A DNA stretch of 64,000 nt, from assembly GCA_022578605.1 (NCBI GenBank), contig MU394133.1, positions 71,439-135,438 of the forward strand, in the 5' to 3' direction. Below are positions 34,238 through 46,954 of this stretch, piece after piece (the stretch's first letter is position 1; every line of letters begins with the position of its first letter). Both the position numbers and the translations under genes were made by a program. The notes below the pieces were generated by a model. It worked only from the letters and a program-made list of their open reading frames with translations, was not told the origin of the DNA and did not search any database. The DNA is from Camillea tinctor (taxonomy: Eukaryota > Ascomycota > Sordariomycetes > Xylariales > Xylariaceae).

Positions 34238-35513
34238 TGATGATAATAGGGATGGATTGTTGCTTGTGGTATACCACAGATTCGGCACACTTGCTATTTA
34301 TTAATCCCATAGGCGGCGTCAAAAAGCGGGAGCTTTTTCTTTTTTCTTTTTCTGTTGTTACCATTCATCACCAACTACCATGTCTTTTTAACTCGGGAGA
34401 TATCCGTTTACTCTCCATACCCTCTTCCTACGGAAATCACAAGGCAGCGATAAAACAAGCCAACTCTCATCTACAGATCATACTATATGAAAAAAGGGGA
34501 AAAGGAGATATCGCGGAGGCGGCATCCCATTTGCGCCACAGAAGAATAAGCAAATTTTTTATTATTATACAGCATGGCCAAACTAAAGCATGTGTCTCCT
34601 TACTACCAGTTTGCGACGAGCCCTGGAAACCCGAGTATTCGAGTTTATCTAGGTTAGGTTAAGTTAGGTCAAAAGCAAGAAGAAAGAAACTCAAACCAGG
34701 AAAGTTAGAAAACAAAATAAATTGGCGTGTGTGTGTATGTATGTTATTCAGATTAGTTTATAGGCGCAAAAAAATGGGATGAAAGCCAAAAACCAAAACA
34801 AGTCGGCAGGGTTATTCCTATGTAGATTAATTATCAGTTCATATTAAAACTACCTAACTAATATCAGTAATAGAAGTAGTATTAAATTTAAAGGGAGAAA
34901 AAGAGAGAATTAGGTGAAAAAAACGTACTTTGTAAAGTTTCTTCCTTCTATTGTACATGCATTTATATCTCTCTACCAAAACAATATAAACCTAGGCAGG
35001 CTATATATAAAAATATATATAAAAAAGAACAACGCCATGCGCTATGCAATAGTGGGCTAGGCTGGACGGGGAAAAGCTCGACAGGAAGAAAAAAATTACA
35101 AAAACATAGAATACAAGGCTTTCCCTTATCCCCATTCGAACCGTCCTCCCCTCAACTTCATAGAAAGACATCATCGCAAGGTATGTGTGAGATGCTATGT
35201 GTGTTTGCCAAAGGAACACGCAATGCCATGCAATGTGGTGTATCTGATGTGTGCCCTGGAACCGCTCGTCTATATGAGAAGTGCCTTTAACCCCTTGAAA
35301 ACCGAAAAAATCCCGATCGACCGTCGAAGTTATCCGCAAAAGGTGATATATATGCCGTGGCCTTTTTCTTTTTTGTTCGCCTAACCCCGTTGGAAATGAC
35401 ATGTTGAAGCCCTTCCCGTATGCTAAACGATGAACCCCGTCTATTCGCGGCTAGTATTCCGACAGCGTTGCTTTCTACTCTTGAATTGCTTCATGAATTT
35501 CACTTCGACTCCT
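34238..35513. other. Convergent 3' intergenic region
   Basis: About 1.3 kb between the ends of TAF9 and lipin. AT-rich, with long A and T runs, and no supported gene. The unusual length suggests long 3' UTRs. Confidence 0.5.
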
Positions 35514-37894
35514 TTAGGTGGTAGCCGTGTTAGCGGCATCTGTGTCAATGCCCAACTTTTTGACGCCAGAGATGATTTCCGCGTCAATGTCTTCTGTCAT
35601 GGCTTTGCTTGGGAGTTGAATTTCTGCGTTGGCGTTTATGTTTGCGTCTTCGTCTTCGTCATCGCCATTTTCTCCTTGCTCCTCGCCTTCCATTTCGTCC
35701 TCATCTTCATCCTCCATGTCGTCACCTTCCTCGTCATCAGCGTCCTCGGAACCGTGCTCGATCATGGAGCCTATCATGTTTTGCTCTTCTTCGTAGTCTC
35801 CGCTGAAGATGCTCTCACCGCCGTCGGCATCCTCATCCTCACCCCGAGAGATGTAGCTGTCTCCGAGGTTACCGACATCTTCGTCCTCTTCTTCTTCATC
35901 TACGTCTTCGTCGTCGGACTCACTAGCCGAAAACTCATCGAGCTCCAGTGGCGTGTCTCGCCAGTACGTAAAATCGGTATACTCGACCCCGCCGCCCTTT
36001 ACTAGGGTGCTAACGGGAGGGAAGTAGTGATCTACAACCTCGCCCATGTTCACATAGCTAAGCTTCAACTTGTTAAGACTCAGCAGGTCTAAGGACACCT
36101 CGGCGTTTGAATTGATGGTGAAGATGCGGTTTCTGGGAACGTCTACTGTTCGGTACGATATCTGATCAGTAAGACGATTGCCAAATCCAGCATAGAAGCA
36201 ATGGTTTTCCGGACCATAAAGGCTTCGAATGTCTCGCAGAGTTGCCATCTTGAAAACATGCGGTTTGCGTAGATAGATCTCCCGTCTGAGTGCCGCCATG
36301 GTACGATCTGGCGAGAGAATAGTGGGTCCCTTGGGCAGGCGATAGCCATCCTGGACGATGCCGTTAAGATATGCTCTCGTTGTATCCGCCTGTCCGACTG
36401 AGCGACTCGTCAAATACATGATGTTGTATCCGTTGGCAGCGATATCATGGTATAACTTAGCAACTCCAGCATGTGTCCAGTCACGCCCAATCATGTTCAA
36501 GACATGTCCCAGAGCATCTGATTTGGTAATGGTTCCATCGATATCAGAAATGACGACAGGAGTATCGTGCCTCCATAAATACATATTAGCGTGGCACGTT
36601 GCTCTATTAACTGTGAAACTCATGGTATTCTCTCCAGGTCTCAAGCCAAGCGCCTTCAGCTGATCACTAGTCAGACGAAGGGTCTTGGCGTAGTTCTTAT
36701 CGCGATGGCTCGTAACCGATCCGGAACCGGGTGTAGTTGGTGGTGTTTGTGATCCTCTCTGTCCGACGTCCGACTCGCTCCTCCTATGGATGGGGTCCCG
36801 GGACGAGGAGGTTGAATCGTCGCTGGCGTAGCCAGGATCTGACACAGCGTCGATAGCTAGGGTAGGTGATGGCCGAAGGGACGCAACCGTTTTCTTCATT
36901 GCCGCCTCTTTCGCATCCTCGCTGCTGTAAATCCAGAGGTTGCCCTCTTCATCCATGCCGAACAAAGCACCGATATCATAGTCGCCCTGGAGCTCCTCTG
37001 ATAGTATTTTGCGGGCTAAGATTTCGGCTTTTATGGCGTCTTCTTCGCTGCTTTTATAACCGGCCATATCCAGCATCAGATCGCCTGTCTCAGTCACACG
37101 GCTAGGAATATTGACCGCGGACAGTTCTTCGGAAAGAGTCATGGCTCGTTGTATGGCTTCTCGCGGGGGAAGAGGGGGCGGGCTACGCGATCTATAAGAA
37201 ACGGCTGGGCTGTCCTGGGATTCGTCGTTCGACTCGTCATTCTCGCTGTGAATCCGCGAACTGGACGGAAGTACTCCTTCACTATAGGCTACGGGTCTAG
37301 TAGCATCCTGCCATCCCTTAGAACCTCGACGGCCGTCGCCCAATTCAGGAGAAGATGCTCGAGGAGTAACGATGCCTACACAGAGCTGGTTAGTGGCATG
37401 CTCTACAGAAAACGCGGTGGCTGCGAAAGAAGCAAGCACGGACCTGGCAGAACAGAGGGCCCAGGTCGGGAGATCGCCAGTGATCTTGGCTTACGAGAAT
37501 CCCCGTCTAGCTGCAAGAATTCAGGCTCTTGTAGGCCATTAGACGAGGTTATCCGCTCGGGTGGAAAGGGAGGACTGGAGGCTGGCGACACGAGGGGCGA
37601 GGTCTGCAAGCTCTGGGGAATGGCATCGGTGGTTTCGAACACGAAAAAGGCCTCGCCCCCTTCGCCAAGTTTCATGGCATATTCTTGCTTGATGCCATTT
37701 ACCTTGAACTCGACTTTCTTTTCGTAAGGGCGCAGCAGAGAGAATTTGCCAAAGCGGACGTGGAAGGGAGAGCAGTAAAGACTGCCATCGTCCTGCTCAA
37801 CCACGATCACATCAATTGCGCCGCTGAGGGTGGCAGGATTTATCGAGTTCCAGGCGGTGGAAACCGAATCGCTGATATTCCTAACGTACTGCAT
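35514..37894 (-). CDS. PAH1: Phosphatidate phosphatase, lipin family (Pah1/Ned1/Smp2)
   Basis: Mg2+-dependent enzyme converting phosphatidate to diacylglycerol; it controls triacylglycerol synthesis, nuclear-membrane growth and, indirectly, phospholipid gene expression. Two exons, 37894-37495 and 37375-35514, give about 753 aa. The start MQYVRNISDSVSTAWNSINP is the invariant N-terminus of the N-LIP domain (residues 1 to about 105, with the conserved Gly region LGEGGEAFFVF). The C-LIP/HAD phosphatase domain contains DIDGT at residues 411-415 (the DxDxT catalytic motif), then LYHDIAANGYNIMYLTSRS and CFYAGFGNRLTDQISYR. The tail is strongly acidic (Asp/Glu runs). The intron (donor GTAAGC, CACTAAC, TAG) joins GDSR to IVTPRASSPELG. 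It cycles between cytosol and the nuclear/ER membrane in yeast. Confidence 0.95.
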
Positions 37895-40800
37895 GGTCTG
37901 GGGAGTAGAGCAATCTGCTTGGGAGACGGGATGAGAGGGAGAGAAGAGAGAAGAGGGATGGGAATTGGTCCCCAGACCAGAATCGGGTTGTGTCCAATAT
38001 GATTCGCAAGCTATGGTCGTTGAGCGACCAGTCGGGACCAAGCGATGTCGGATGTTGGGAATTGACCCTAGTTTCTCCAACGACCAGTTGTACACAGCAG
38101 ATGAGTTCGACGTATGGTCTATGTCACTAGGTGGGCGGGTGTCTCAGGAATATAGGTTGAGGAATGAAGGAAGATTATTAGCGATCGGGGTTTTGCTGGG
38201 GGGGAATTATTCCTGCGAAGGTGACGTATATAGTATGCAGGCAGGGTTGTATTTTCTCGAGCCTGGAGAAACGAAGGGATGGGTAGACTGAAACGAGTAA
38301 AAGCGAAGAGTTTTGGGGAGAGGGGGAAGGGTGGCGGAGGATCCTGGATTGGTAAGATGCGACAGAAGAGGGAGGAAGAGAAGGGAGAGAGGTAGGGAAC
38401 TATTGCGACTTGTATCGGGTGGAAGAGGAAGAGAAATGAAGAAACAAAAAAAGAGAATAATAAAAAAACAAAAATCATAGATAAGTTGTAAATATGGAGA
38501 CCAAAATACGGATTCAAAGGTGGAGGAAGCACATGGCTCGATCGATGTTGATACTACGGAGTAGTACTTTTGATGGTGCTTATGATGATGATGATGATTA
38601 TGATGGGGTCAAAAAAAGTCAAGAGGGCCGAGAGCAATCGTTGAATTTACAGGGAACAGGCTTGGCATTTCTTTGGGGGATCCACTAAAGCACCAAACAT
38701 TGACACATGCACCTACAATAAGTGGGTCTCCTTTTTTTCTTGCTGCACCATGCGACTGAACGCCTCTCAACTTACCCTCCTGACTGCGCCTGAAGCGCGC
38801 TAAAACAATTCCATCCCGTGGCCTTTCAGATGTAAATGCATGGTATCTACACTTACAAAGATCTTCTTATAGATACTTAAGATACAATTGATATACTTGA
38901 CATACAATGCCGTTAGAAGCCGAATTCAACATTTGAGTCTTTTTGTATTCCTTTTCCTCTTCCCCCTTTCTCTTTTGGTAATTACCTCCTTACCTAGTTG
39001 ACCCTCCCCCTATTCGTGTTCAGAATAAAAAAAAAGGTATATTAGTCGGTGGTATTCGCTATTTTTAATTCGCTTGAAACACAGGACACCTGAAGCCCCG
39101 AGCAAAGGTCACCTACACACGCACACCTTGCCATTATCGTACAGCTCATATCAAAGACCCGGAACCCTGGAACTACTACCCTAACCTACCTAAGGTTAAC
39201 TTGCCTTATTCACCTTACCTAGGTATCTAAGAAATAGATATATTACCTAGGCTAGGTATTTTCCCTCATGCCGATGCGCCGACCATGTAACGTATAAATT
39301 ACCTAAAAAACTCCATTTTGTCGCTAACTCTAGTTTTTTCTTTCTTTTTCTTCTGCTAATACGAACCCATCGTCGGTCGCCCTACTGTTCGCACGGAAGT
39401 TATAGACCTCGGCCCGCGTTACCTTTCTTGCCAGGCTGCCAGGGTAAGCTTATGGTAATTTACACAACTAAGTGGGCTTTGCTTTTTTTTGTTCTTCTGT
39501 CCGCCGACCTAGTGTAGCAAAGTCCCTCCAAGTCCCCATCAAATACGACCCGCAGCGTATTCAATAGTCCAATGAGACATGTTGGGTCCGACCCCAACGG
39601 CTAAGGTCTTTGCTGCATGTGATATTTCTGCTTCCTGGTCCGTTCATCTAGAAATCTGAATTGGGAAGATGGGAGGGAGAGCCGCGGTTGAGGGTGCCAA
39701 GCTAAGATGATCCGATTCATTGGTTGGATTGTCTGGGTTAGGTAGCGAAGAGAGGTGATGGTTCGTTGGAACGAACAAACCTCTAATGGATTTTTGCCTA
39801 CTACAACTACACACACGCACTTTTACAAGCCTGGTTGGTTGAGTTGAGTGGGTTGACCGAATTCGGCTTTCTTTTCTCTCTCTCTTTCCAACTCTTCCCC
39901 AAAGATCTACGGTTCAGATGTGTCGTTCAACCAACCCAACACTTATAATGTCCACTAGAATAGAGTGTAAGATTCGTATGCATGGGGGGCACATTCTGCA
40001 CCTGATTGGTACGTAAGGAAGTTGTCTCCGAATGACCCCATGGGGTTTGATTTCTGATGATGAATAAAAGAAAAAAAGGTGGGGAGAAGTGAGGAGAGAA
40101 GGATTTAAAGGCATGAATAAGAGCATAAGAGTGTGTAGGTATCTCTTCCTACAATACCTTATCTCCTTATCTCCCTATATGTAATGTTGGAGTACTAGGT
40201 TATATCTTCTAGTGGTAAAAAGTCTGTGCTCGTCAGCATAGGCAAACGGTCAACGATAAATATTTTGGGTTTAAACTTTGAAGATAAACTGCCCTACGGA
40301 AGTTTAATATGTTAATCTTCATGATTTCGCTTTCTTGTAAGGCTTATCTAGTACTTGGCATGTTCCTACCTCCACGTAGCGTTGCAGCCAACGGCAAGCA
40401 ACTCAACGGCCACTATATCCACTGCCGCTGCAGATAAGCACTTGCAAAACTACTAGTAAGCATAAGCATAAGGATTTTGGGGGTGGTATGTATCAAGTAT
40501 ATACATTACGACTTAAGGTCTATGTATAAAAGGACCTAGGTTACCTGCTAAGTAACTTAGAGTTGACCTAGAGAGGAAAGAAACCCCCAAACCAAAAGAT
40601 TCAAGGTTGGCTATTATTACGCTGACTGCAGGGCTGATGACGTGTTGTTACTTTTATATTTTTAGGCAGAGGTATGCCTACTCCGTAGTGCATCTCTAGA
40701 TGATGCATGAGGTAAAATAGAAAAGAAAGGACGATTCGTTTTAATTTATTACAAAATGGGATTGGTCAGTTCAAGTTATGTAAGGTTAAGCTACATACAC

Positions 40801-41162
40801 AGCAACGCACGTGCTGTACAATTCAATTCCAATACCCCACTTTTCCCCAAACCTATTCCGCTAAAAAAGCCCATCATCCATTCGCCTAAGTTACCCAAAG
40901 CAAAGCCAAGTTAGGAGGAAACATTTTTCAATCACACCTTTCCTACTACTAATACACTAACTTACTAAGTAGTACCTAACCTAATCCTTTTCATTATTTT
41001 TTTTTTGATCTTCTCTTTTTTAACCCCCCCTCCCCTCTTCCCCAGTCCGGACAGCTTCTTTCTTTCCCCCTTCCCCCCCCTTTCCCCTCCCCCCTTCTCC
41101 TTTCCTCCCCTTTTTTCCTCTCTGGTGATATTCTTCTCCTGGCCAAACCCGACCACAGCGAT
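37895..41162. other. Long divergent intergenic region, lipin / Fn3 gene
   Basis: About 3.3 kb with no supported gene. It contains (GAT)n near 38581-38602, several TACCTAGGTA-like palindromes (for example around 39216), and a long nearly pure pyrimidine tract just before the Fn3 gene. Open frames here are short and lack coding features. Confidence 0.5.
40998..41125 (+). promoter_or_regulatory. Polypyrimidine (CT-rich) tract before the Fn3 gene
   Basis: About 130 bp almost entirely C and T on the plus strand, ending about 40 bp before the ATG at 41163. CT-rich tracts near transcription starts are common in filamentous fungi. The strand asymmetry would also permit triplex formation. Role inferred. 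Confidence 0.5.
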
Positions 41163-44100
41163 ATGTTATGGAACCCATGGCCGACGTATGTTCCTACGAT
41201 TCTCTTCGTCTGTGCCCTTCTCGCCTGGTGGTTCATTGAGCCCAAGACGACCCACCTGAACGTGATCGTGGTGATCGGCTGCGTTCTCTTCTACTGGGCC
41301 GTTGCCCCCGACCTGGCTTATTCTACGCCTTGGAGGATATATCACGTGTCCCGGAGTCTTGTCACCTGGCTGCGACTAGACTATTTGGTTTTGTATCATG
41401 CCAATATGTTGGTTACCGGTATTGCTTTCTTGTGGTATGTTTGGGTCTTGCAGCCTCAGCCGCGCCGCTCACGCAATTAACCACACCGCAGGTTGGCCCA
41501 CCGCGCCGTCCAGACTCTACGCAAATCCGTCAACGAACTCATTAGTGTGCTCGGTGTCGAGGTGCCTGATGCTCCCGATGTCTCCCTCGCAGGAATTCGT
41601 GCAGACGCTGCCACGCTGAACTGGACACGCCCCTTGCCGAACCGACCTGTAGCCAAATTTACAATTCAAGTCAACGGGGTCAACGGTAAGTCGCGGATGG
41701 CCAGGTGGACGATCGGGAACGTCATATTAACACCCGCTTCTAGTTGGTGATTCCGCAAATCAAGAGACAGCCATCACCGTGACCGGCCTCAAACCAAATC
41801 ATTTCTACAATGTTCGAGTCATTGCCGTCGGGTTTAATAACTTCCAAGCCGGCAGTCGCGTTATTCGTCTGCGAACTTTTGCTAGGGATGGCCGGCCCCA
41901 GCTTGGAGATGGTCGCCTTCCCTCTAACTTTGTTCCCGAAACCCAGCAGTTAGCGATGCCGAACGACCATGCGGATGAGGATGGCGTATCGAGAGGTTCA
42001 GCTGCCGGCGTAGAAACTGCTTCGATTCCCGATTCTTCCACGAACACTCGAGAGAACAACGCAAATACTGCCCCCGGGCGGCGCAACACCTTGACGAGAA
42101 AACATTCTCCATCCACCACTAGCATTGAGCAGTCTGTCAAGGATGCATTGAGCAACCGCTCGGAGCAGTCGTTACATGAGCTTGGGAAGAAATTTGAGGA
42201 TATACGTAAAGAGATCGACGAAACCCAGGCTCAGATTGCCAGAGACGAAAGGGAACACAAAGAAACGATGGACGAGCTAACTGAAGAGAAGAAAGTAAAA
42301 AGACTCGAGCAGAAGGAGAAGGACGACACGACTGAGAAATTGAAAAGGCAGATGGGGTCCACTGAGAGGGCTATGAGAAGCGCACAACAACGAAAGACGC
42401 AGAAGGAGAAACTGCTTAAAGAGCGACAATCTGAGCGACAGAAACTCTATGATGATATCGCCAAGTGGGAGAAGGACATGGCATCCATGCGTAAGCGGCA
42501 GCGATGCTTCGAGGAGGAGAAAAGCGCATGTCAGATGGAAGGCGATTCACGCGCAGAAGAACTGCGTACCGAAATTGCACAGGCACAAGCCAGCTTAGCG
42601 CAGGAAGAAGCAGAACTTAAGGAGAAAGGGAAGGAGTTGAAGGATGCAGAAGACCAGCGCAAAAAGCTACCCGGCGGCGAGGAGAGCGAGGAATGGCGCG
42701 ATCGAGACCGCCAGATCAGGAGAGAATGGGAGATACGGGCTAAAGATCTTCACCGACGCCTCGTTGCTGCGAATAGGAAGATGCGCATGGTCGCCGACTA
42801 CGAGCAAGTGCTGCAAGCCCAATTAGCTGCAGCACAGCAATCTGGTCTACCATTCATGTACCATCAAGCCAATTCTTCCGGTGTCGACTTTGACTTGGCA
42901 ACGCAGAATCAACTCAAACGACGGAGCCGCAATAGCAACTCGCTATCTAATGTGGTCATTCCATCACCCGTTCAGTCATTCGCTATGGCTGACAGGCCAG
43001 CCTTTGGGCCCTCGGCAACATTTGGGCCCTCCCGGCCTCCCACCATTCCGCCCGGGTTTTCTCACGGTCATTTCACAGATCACAGTTCCGACCTCACTGG
43101 GGTTCTTGATGATGAGGATATCCGTGCCCTTTCTGGCGGCGCGCCTCTTAGTCCCACAGCCGCTTCATTGCTACCTGCTGGGATGCTTGATGACTTTCTC
43201 GATGTTGAGCCTCAGAGTCCGGGTCCATGGCCTGGATCTGGATCGGCACCTGGGCCTGGGCCCGGACCTGGTCCAGTTCGGCATAACACCTTTGGGTCTG
43301 GAATGTCTCTAGAGAATGACCCTCAATCTCCAGTGTCTTCAGCACAATCTCCTAGCCTTATGTCTAGCCCTCAGACCTCTTCCCAGCATTTGCCCTTCTC
43401 TCACTACACTGGAGAAAATAGCGAACGGAGATCACTTAGAAGGTCTCAAGGTGAATTTGCCACTGCATCGTCTCCCATCGCCCCTCCAGCTCAGGCGACT
43501 CATCACCGCTCTATCTTACCTTGGCTTAATCGAGCACCTAAAGGCGGAGTTGACGAACCTCCTCAACTTGGTAAATTAAAGCCTGGCCAAAGCCAGTCGT
43601 TTCCTCGCCAAGTAGATGATCCGAATCACGTTCCAAGCAAGCGACGAATCAGTTTTACTTCTGGCTGGGGCATGTTTCATCGGAACTCTGCTGGGCCAGA
43701 TCTACCAGATATCGGCCCCAGTCCCAGGATCCCACCTTCGGGGAGAACAGGGCTTATTACAAATACGAATAGTATAGGTAGTAATCTCTTTCCAGAACGA
43801 GATCCCAGCAGTCCAAGGCCACTTTCCATCGCATCTTCCGATCTACGTCCTCCCACCGAGAATGGGTCGATATGGAGCCGCGCTCCACAGCATAATCGTC
43901 TATGGTCTACTGAAGATAACCCATGGGCATCAAGAAACCCGTCGCGACGACCGTCACTCCACGGATCTCCGTCCTTGCTGAAGACCACGCTAGCCGACGC
44001 TGACGACGAAATCCTGGACGACAAAGAATTGTTGCACTTCTCACCCAGCCACGTTGGAGTGATTGGGACCAAACCTGCTAGTAAGACCCTGAGCCAGCGA

Positions 44101-44823
44101 CTGAATCCAGCTGCCCCAAGTTTCATGGCAGGCTTATTTCGTGCTAAGCCTGAAAAGGAGAAAGAAACAGATAAGGAGACCAAGGACGCGAAGGATACGA
44201 AGGATTCCAAGGACAGGCCGAAATATAAGGGTAAAGATAAAGAGCTGCCGAAAGAGAAAAGAGGACGAGAGTCCTTAACATCGACATCTGAAATTTCTAC
44301 CCCTCTAGTTGAAGAATCGCCCTCGGACTCGCGGATATCTAGAGATACATTTTCTATTGATACATCATCGGTCACAGAATCTAGGGAATCGTTGAGCCTG
44401 GAACGGTCATTTTCTAACCCACCATCGGAGCACGGGATGGGAGTGGGGTTTAAGGAGCCGGAAAGCGGCTTGAGAAAGTTGCTACGCAAGGGAAGCTCGT
44501 CTAAATTCAGCTTTTCCTCGGTGCGCGGGCTAGGTGGTAAGAAAGGACCTAGCAGCGTGACCAACTCGGACAAGAATGCCTCGATAGATCGCGCTAGCTT
44601 TGAGGAGAACGCCGAAGATGGCGGGGCAGTGCTGGGTCGGAGCATCGATAGCCTCAATAGCAGTCTATCACTAGGGCCCACAAGCGCAGGCCGGCCATCC
44701 AAGGAGAAACCCATAAGCTGGGGTGCAAGATTTGGCAAGAAGAAGGCCGGGAAGGAAAAGGAAAGTTTGGATCTCGAAAGAGAGGAGTCGGTCCCCAGCA
44801 CACCGGTAGTGGAGCAAAAGTAG
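41163..44823 (+). CDS. Fibronectin type III / coiled-coil membrane protein
   Basis: Three exons, 41163-41434, 41492-41685 and 41744-44823, give about 1181 aa. The N-terminus has hydrophobic segments near residues 7-24 (VPTILFVCALLAWWFI), 33-50 and 75-92, so it is probably membrane-anchored. An Fn3 domain follows (about 113-205: PDVSLAGIRADAATLNWTRP ... VTGLKPNHFYNVRVIAVG). A long charged coiled coil spans roughly residues 295-525 (IRKEIDETQAQIARDERE...). The remainder is Pro/Ser-rich and disordered, with a Gly-Pro run and a Lys/Asp/Glu-rich patch (ETKDAKDTKDSKD). Introns carry GTATGT and GTAAGT donors. The architecture occurs in conserved ascomycete proteins of unknown function; a scaffolding role is only inference. 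Confidence 0.8.
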
Positions 44824-45483
44824 CGTGTCTGTATAGATTCAGGCAGTTTTGGCGAGAGAAGAGAAGAGAAAGAAGAGAAAAATAACCAGTGAAAATACTA
44901 CTACAATTATTCATATATAATCTCTATTCTAAACTCTGTTCTGTAGTTTCTTGATTTCCAGATTGTACTGTAGTCAATCATGAGATTTATGTAACCTAGT
45001 AGGTTAGGTTACTTAGAGTATGGAGTAGAGTTGTTGACCCCTGAAAAGGACAGGCGGTAAAGAGAGGCAGTATAACTAATGCCAATTGTAGTGAAAAAGA
45101 GCTCAGGAAAGCTCCGACTTCGACCGGACGAAGCGAGACTTTACGGAGTATAACCTAGATTACTATCTAAGATCGATTTCTCCATCTTATCCTACCCACT
45201 CACCCCATCCCACACCATTCGACCAACCGATCAACTGCCACCTTAGAGGTTCAGCATTTGTATCATATACCGACTACGAACAGAGACATCCATTGAGGAG
45301 AGTAACGGACACGAGATATACAAAATTGACTGCGTTGGCGATTCCGAGAACGACTGTCCTCGACACAATCCCAGCTCTGGGGGGGAAAGACTACGTACCT
45401 ACGCTAGTAAATCGATTACTGAAGAAACCGAACGAGCGAACGAGACAAAAAGTTTACATACATAATTCCTCTTTTCTTTCTAC
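44824..45483. other. Intergenic region between Fn3 gene and CMC1
   Basis: 660 bp, holding the Fn3 3' region and the CMC1 promoter/leader. No distinct element recognised. Confidence 0.5.
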
Positions 45484-46182
45484 ATGGCCGTGGCAGCCTC
45501 GGCCACGCCTTTAGAAGTTGCAGCAACCATGGCCTCACCATCTTCCACCTCACGGTCAACGTCGGCTGGGGCCGCCGACGACGCTCCACTGCCCATGCCG
45601 TCGCGGAATCCGCTGCCGTTATCCGCGAGCCAAGAAGCACAGGTTAGGGAGGTGTTCAATGACCGGGTGAGGAAGTTATGCTCGGAGGAGATTCAAGGTT
45701 GGTAGTATTCTTGTCGTCCCGCTTTGTTCAATTACACACTCCTTGTGCGTTAAGCTCTTCCGCTTTTTTCGGCCTGCATCGCCCTCCCCTCCTCTCTCCT
45801 TTTTGGATTTCCCACAATAGTAATAATAAAAAATATCGGTTAACAAATACACTCTACAGCCTTCGCCGATTGCGCCCGCAACCGCACCTTCAGCGTGACC
45901 TTCGCGTGCCGCGCCCTCTCGCGCCAGATGAACGGCTGCATGGCAGCGCACGCCACGCAAGCGGAACACGACCGCGCACGGGAAGAATGGTTCGCGCAGC
46001 GCGCGGCGAGGGCGCGCGAGAGGGAACGTAAAGAACGACGGCGCATCGAGCAGGAGCGCTTCCACCGCGACTGGTGGGGCTTGCCGGAGAAGGACCCCGA
46101 GGTACTGAAACGCGAGCTTGAGAAGATGGGCAAGAAGGAGAGGATTGGGGGGCTGACGAGGAGGGAGGAGGAGGGGAGGTAG
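45484..46182 (+). CDS. CMC1: Cytochrome c oxidase assembly factor Cmc1 (twin CX9C)
   Basis: Mitochondrial intermembrane-space protein needed for complex IV assembly (stabilising Cox1 with Cox14). Two exons, 45484-45697 and 45860-46182, give 178 aa. The twin CX9C motif is complete: C66-X9-C76 and C88-X9-C98. The intron falls inside the first pair, joining CSEEIQ to AFADC. The segment LPLSASQEAQVREVFNDRVRKLC lines up with yeast Cmc1. Compared with yeast Cmc1 it has a longer Ala/Ser-rich N-terminus and a long Arg/Glu-rich helical tail. Such proteins are imported and oxidised by the Mia40 relay. A second in-frame Met at residue 16 (45529) could be the real start. Confidence 0.87.
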
Positions 46183-46954
46183 GAAGTAGGGGGGGAAAGA
46201 GGAGAGGGATAAAGGGGGGAGGATGGGGTGGGGATAGGGGAAAGGTGCAATGCATAGTAAACCGGCGTTTGGGGGTCATGTTTTGCTGCTACACTATTGT
46301 TGATACGGAGTATGGAAGGGAGAAAAAATAAAATTATTCTGTACATTGTGGTTTGTTATCCTACTCTTGATTTAGTAAGTACTTACCTACCTACCCAGGC
46401 CTATGTGCTGTGGTATCTATTGTATTGTTGTGAGAGCTAAGGGAACCAAGAACCTTATAAGTAGCCCCTTGAAGCCTCATGCAACTGGGTCTCATCTATC
46501 CCCATTACAGTACACTTTGTCTCTTTGAACTCATCTCATGTAACAAGCATTGTATCAATCTACATCTATGTTAGGTGTGCTCGGAGTTGAATCACTAATA
46601 ACAATGTGAAGGGACGTAACTTTGTTTCATACACAGGAGTCTATGAGGTGTAACAAGGTCATAGGGTCGAAAATCCGGAAACGCGATAGTTCACTACGGG
46701 AACACCCTTTATTGTGTCGACTAACAATGGACGCCGCTAAATGCTCTTCTTTGAACTCGCCCCAAGAAATTATCTGTGGTTTTGTGCTATTTTCCAGCCT
46801 ACGGGCCTTTGTCATCCCAGATGTACGGGCGATACAATTCTATATAAACGTAACTGATGACGATAATCTGGAGAAGCTTTAGCTATCGGCTACTAGAAAG
46901 CAATTGTGTACTAAAAAAGAGACAGAACAGAAAGAAAGAACGCGACATTTCATC
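46183..46954. other. Intergenic region between CMC1 and kinase-like gene
   Basis: 772 bp. The purine-rich CMC1 3' end is followed by the upstream region of the kinase-like gene. No further gene supported. Confidence 0.5.

Noticed and set aside
33455..34288. 277-codon minus-strand frame over TAF9
   Set aside because: Reverse-strand shadow made open by GC-rich composition; the plus frame carries the histone fold.
43677..44801. 374-codon minus-strand frame over the Fn3 gene
   Set aside because: Antisense shadow, Ser/Leu-rich, no domain, lies wholly within exon 3 of the Fn3 gene.
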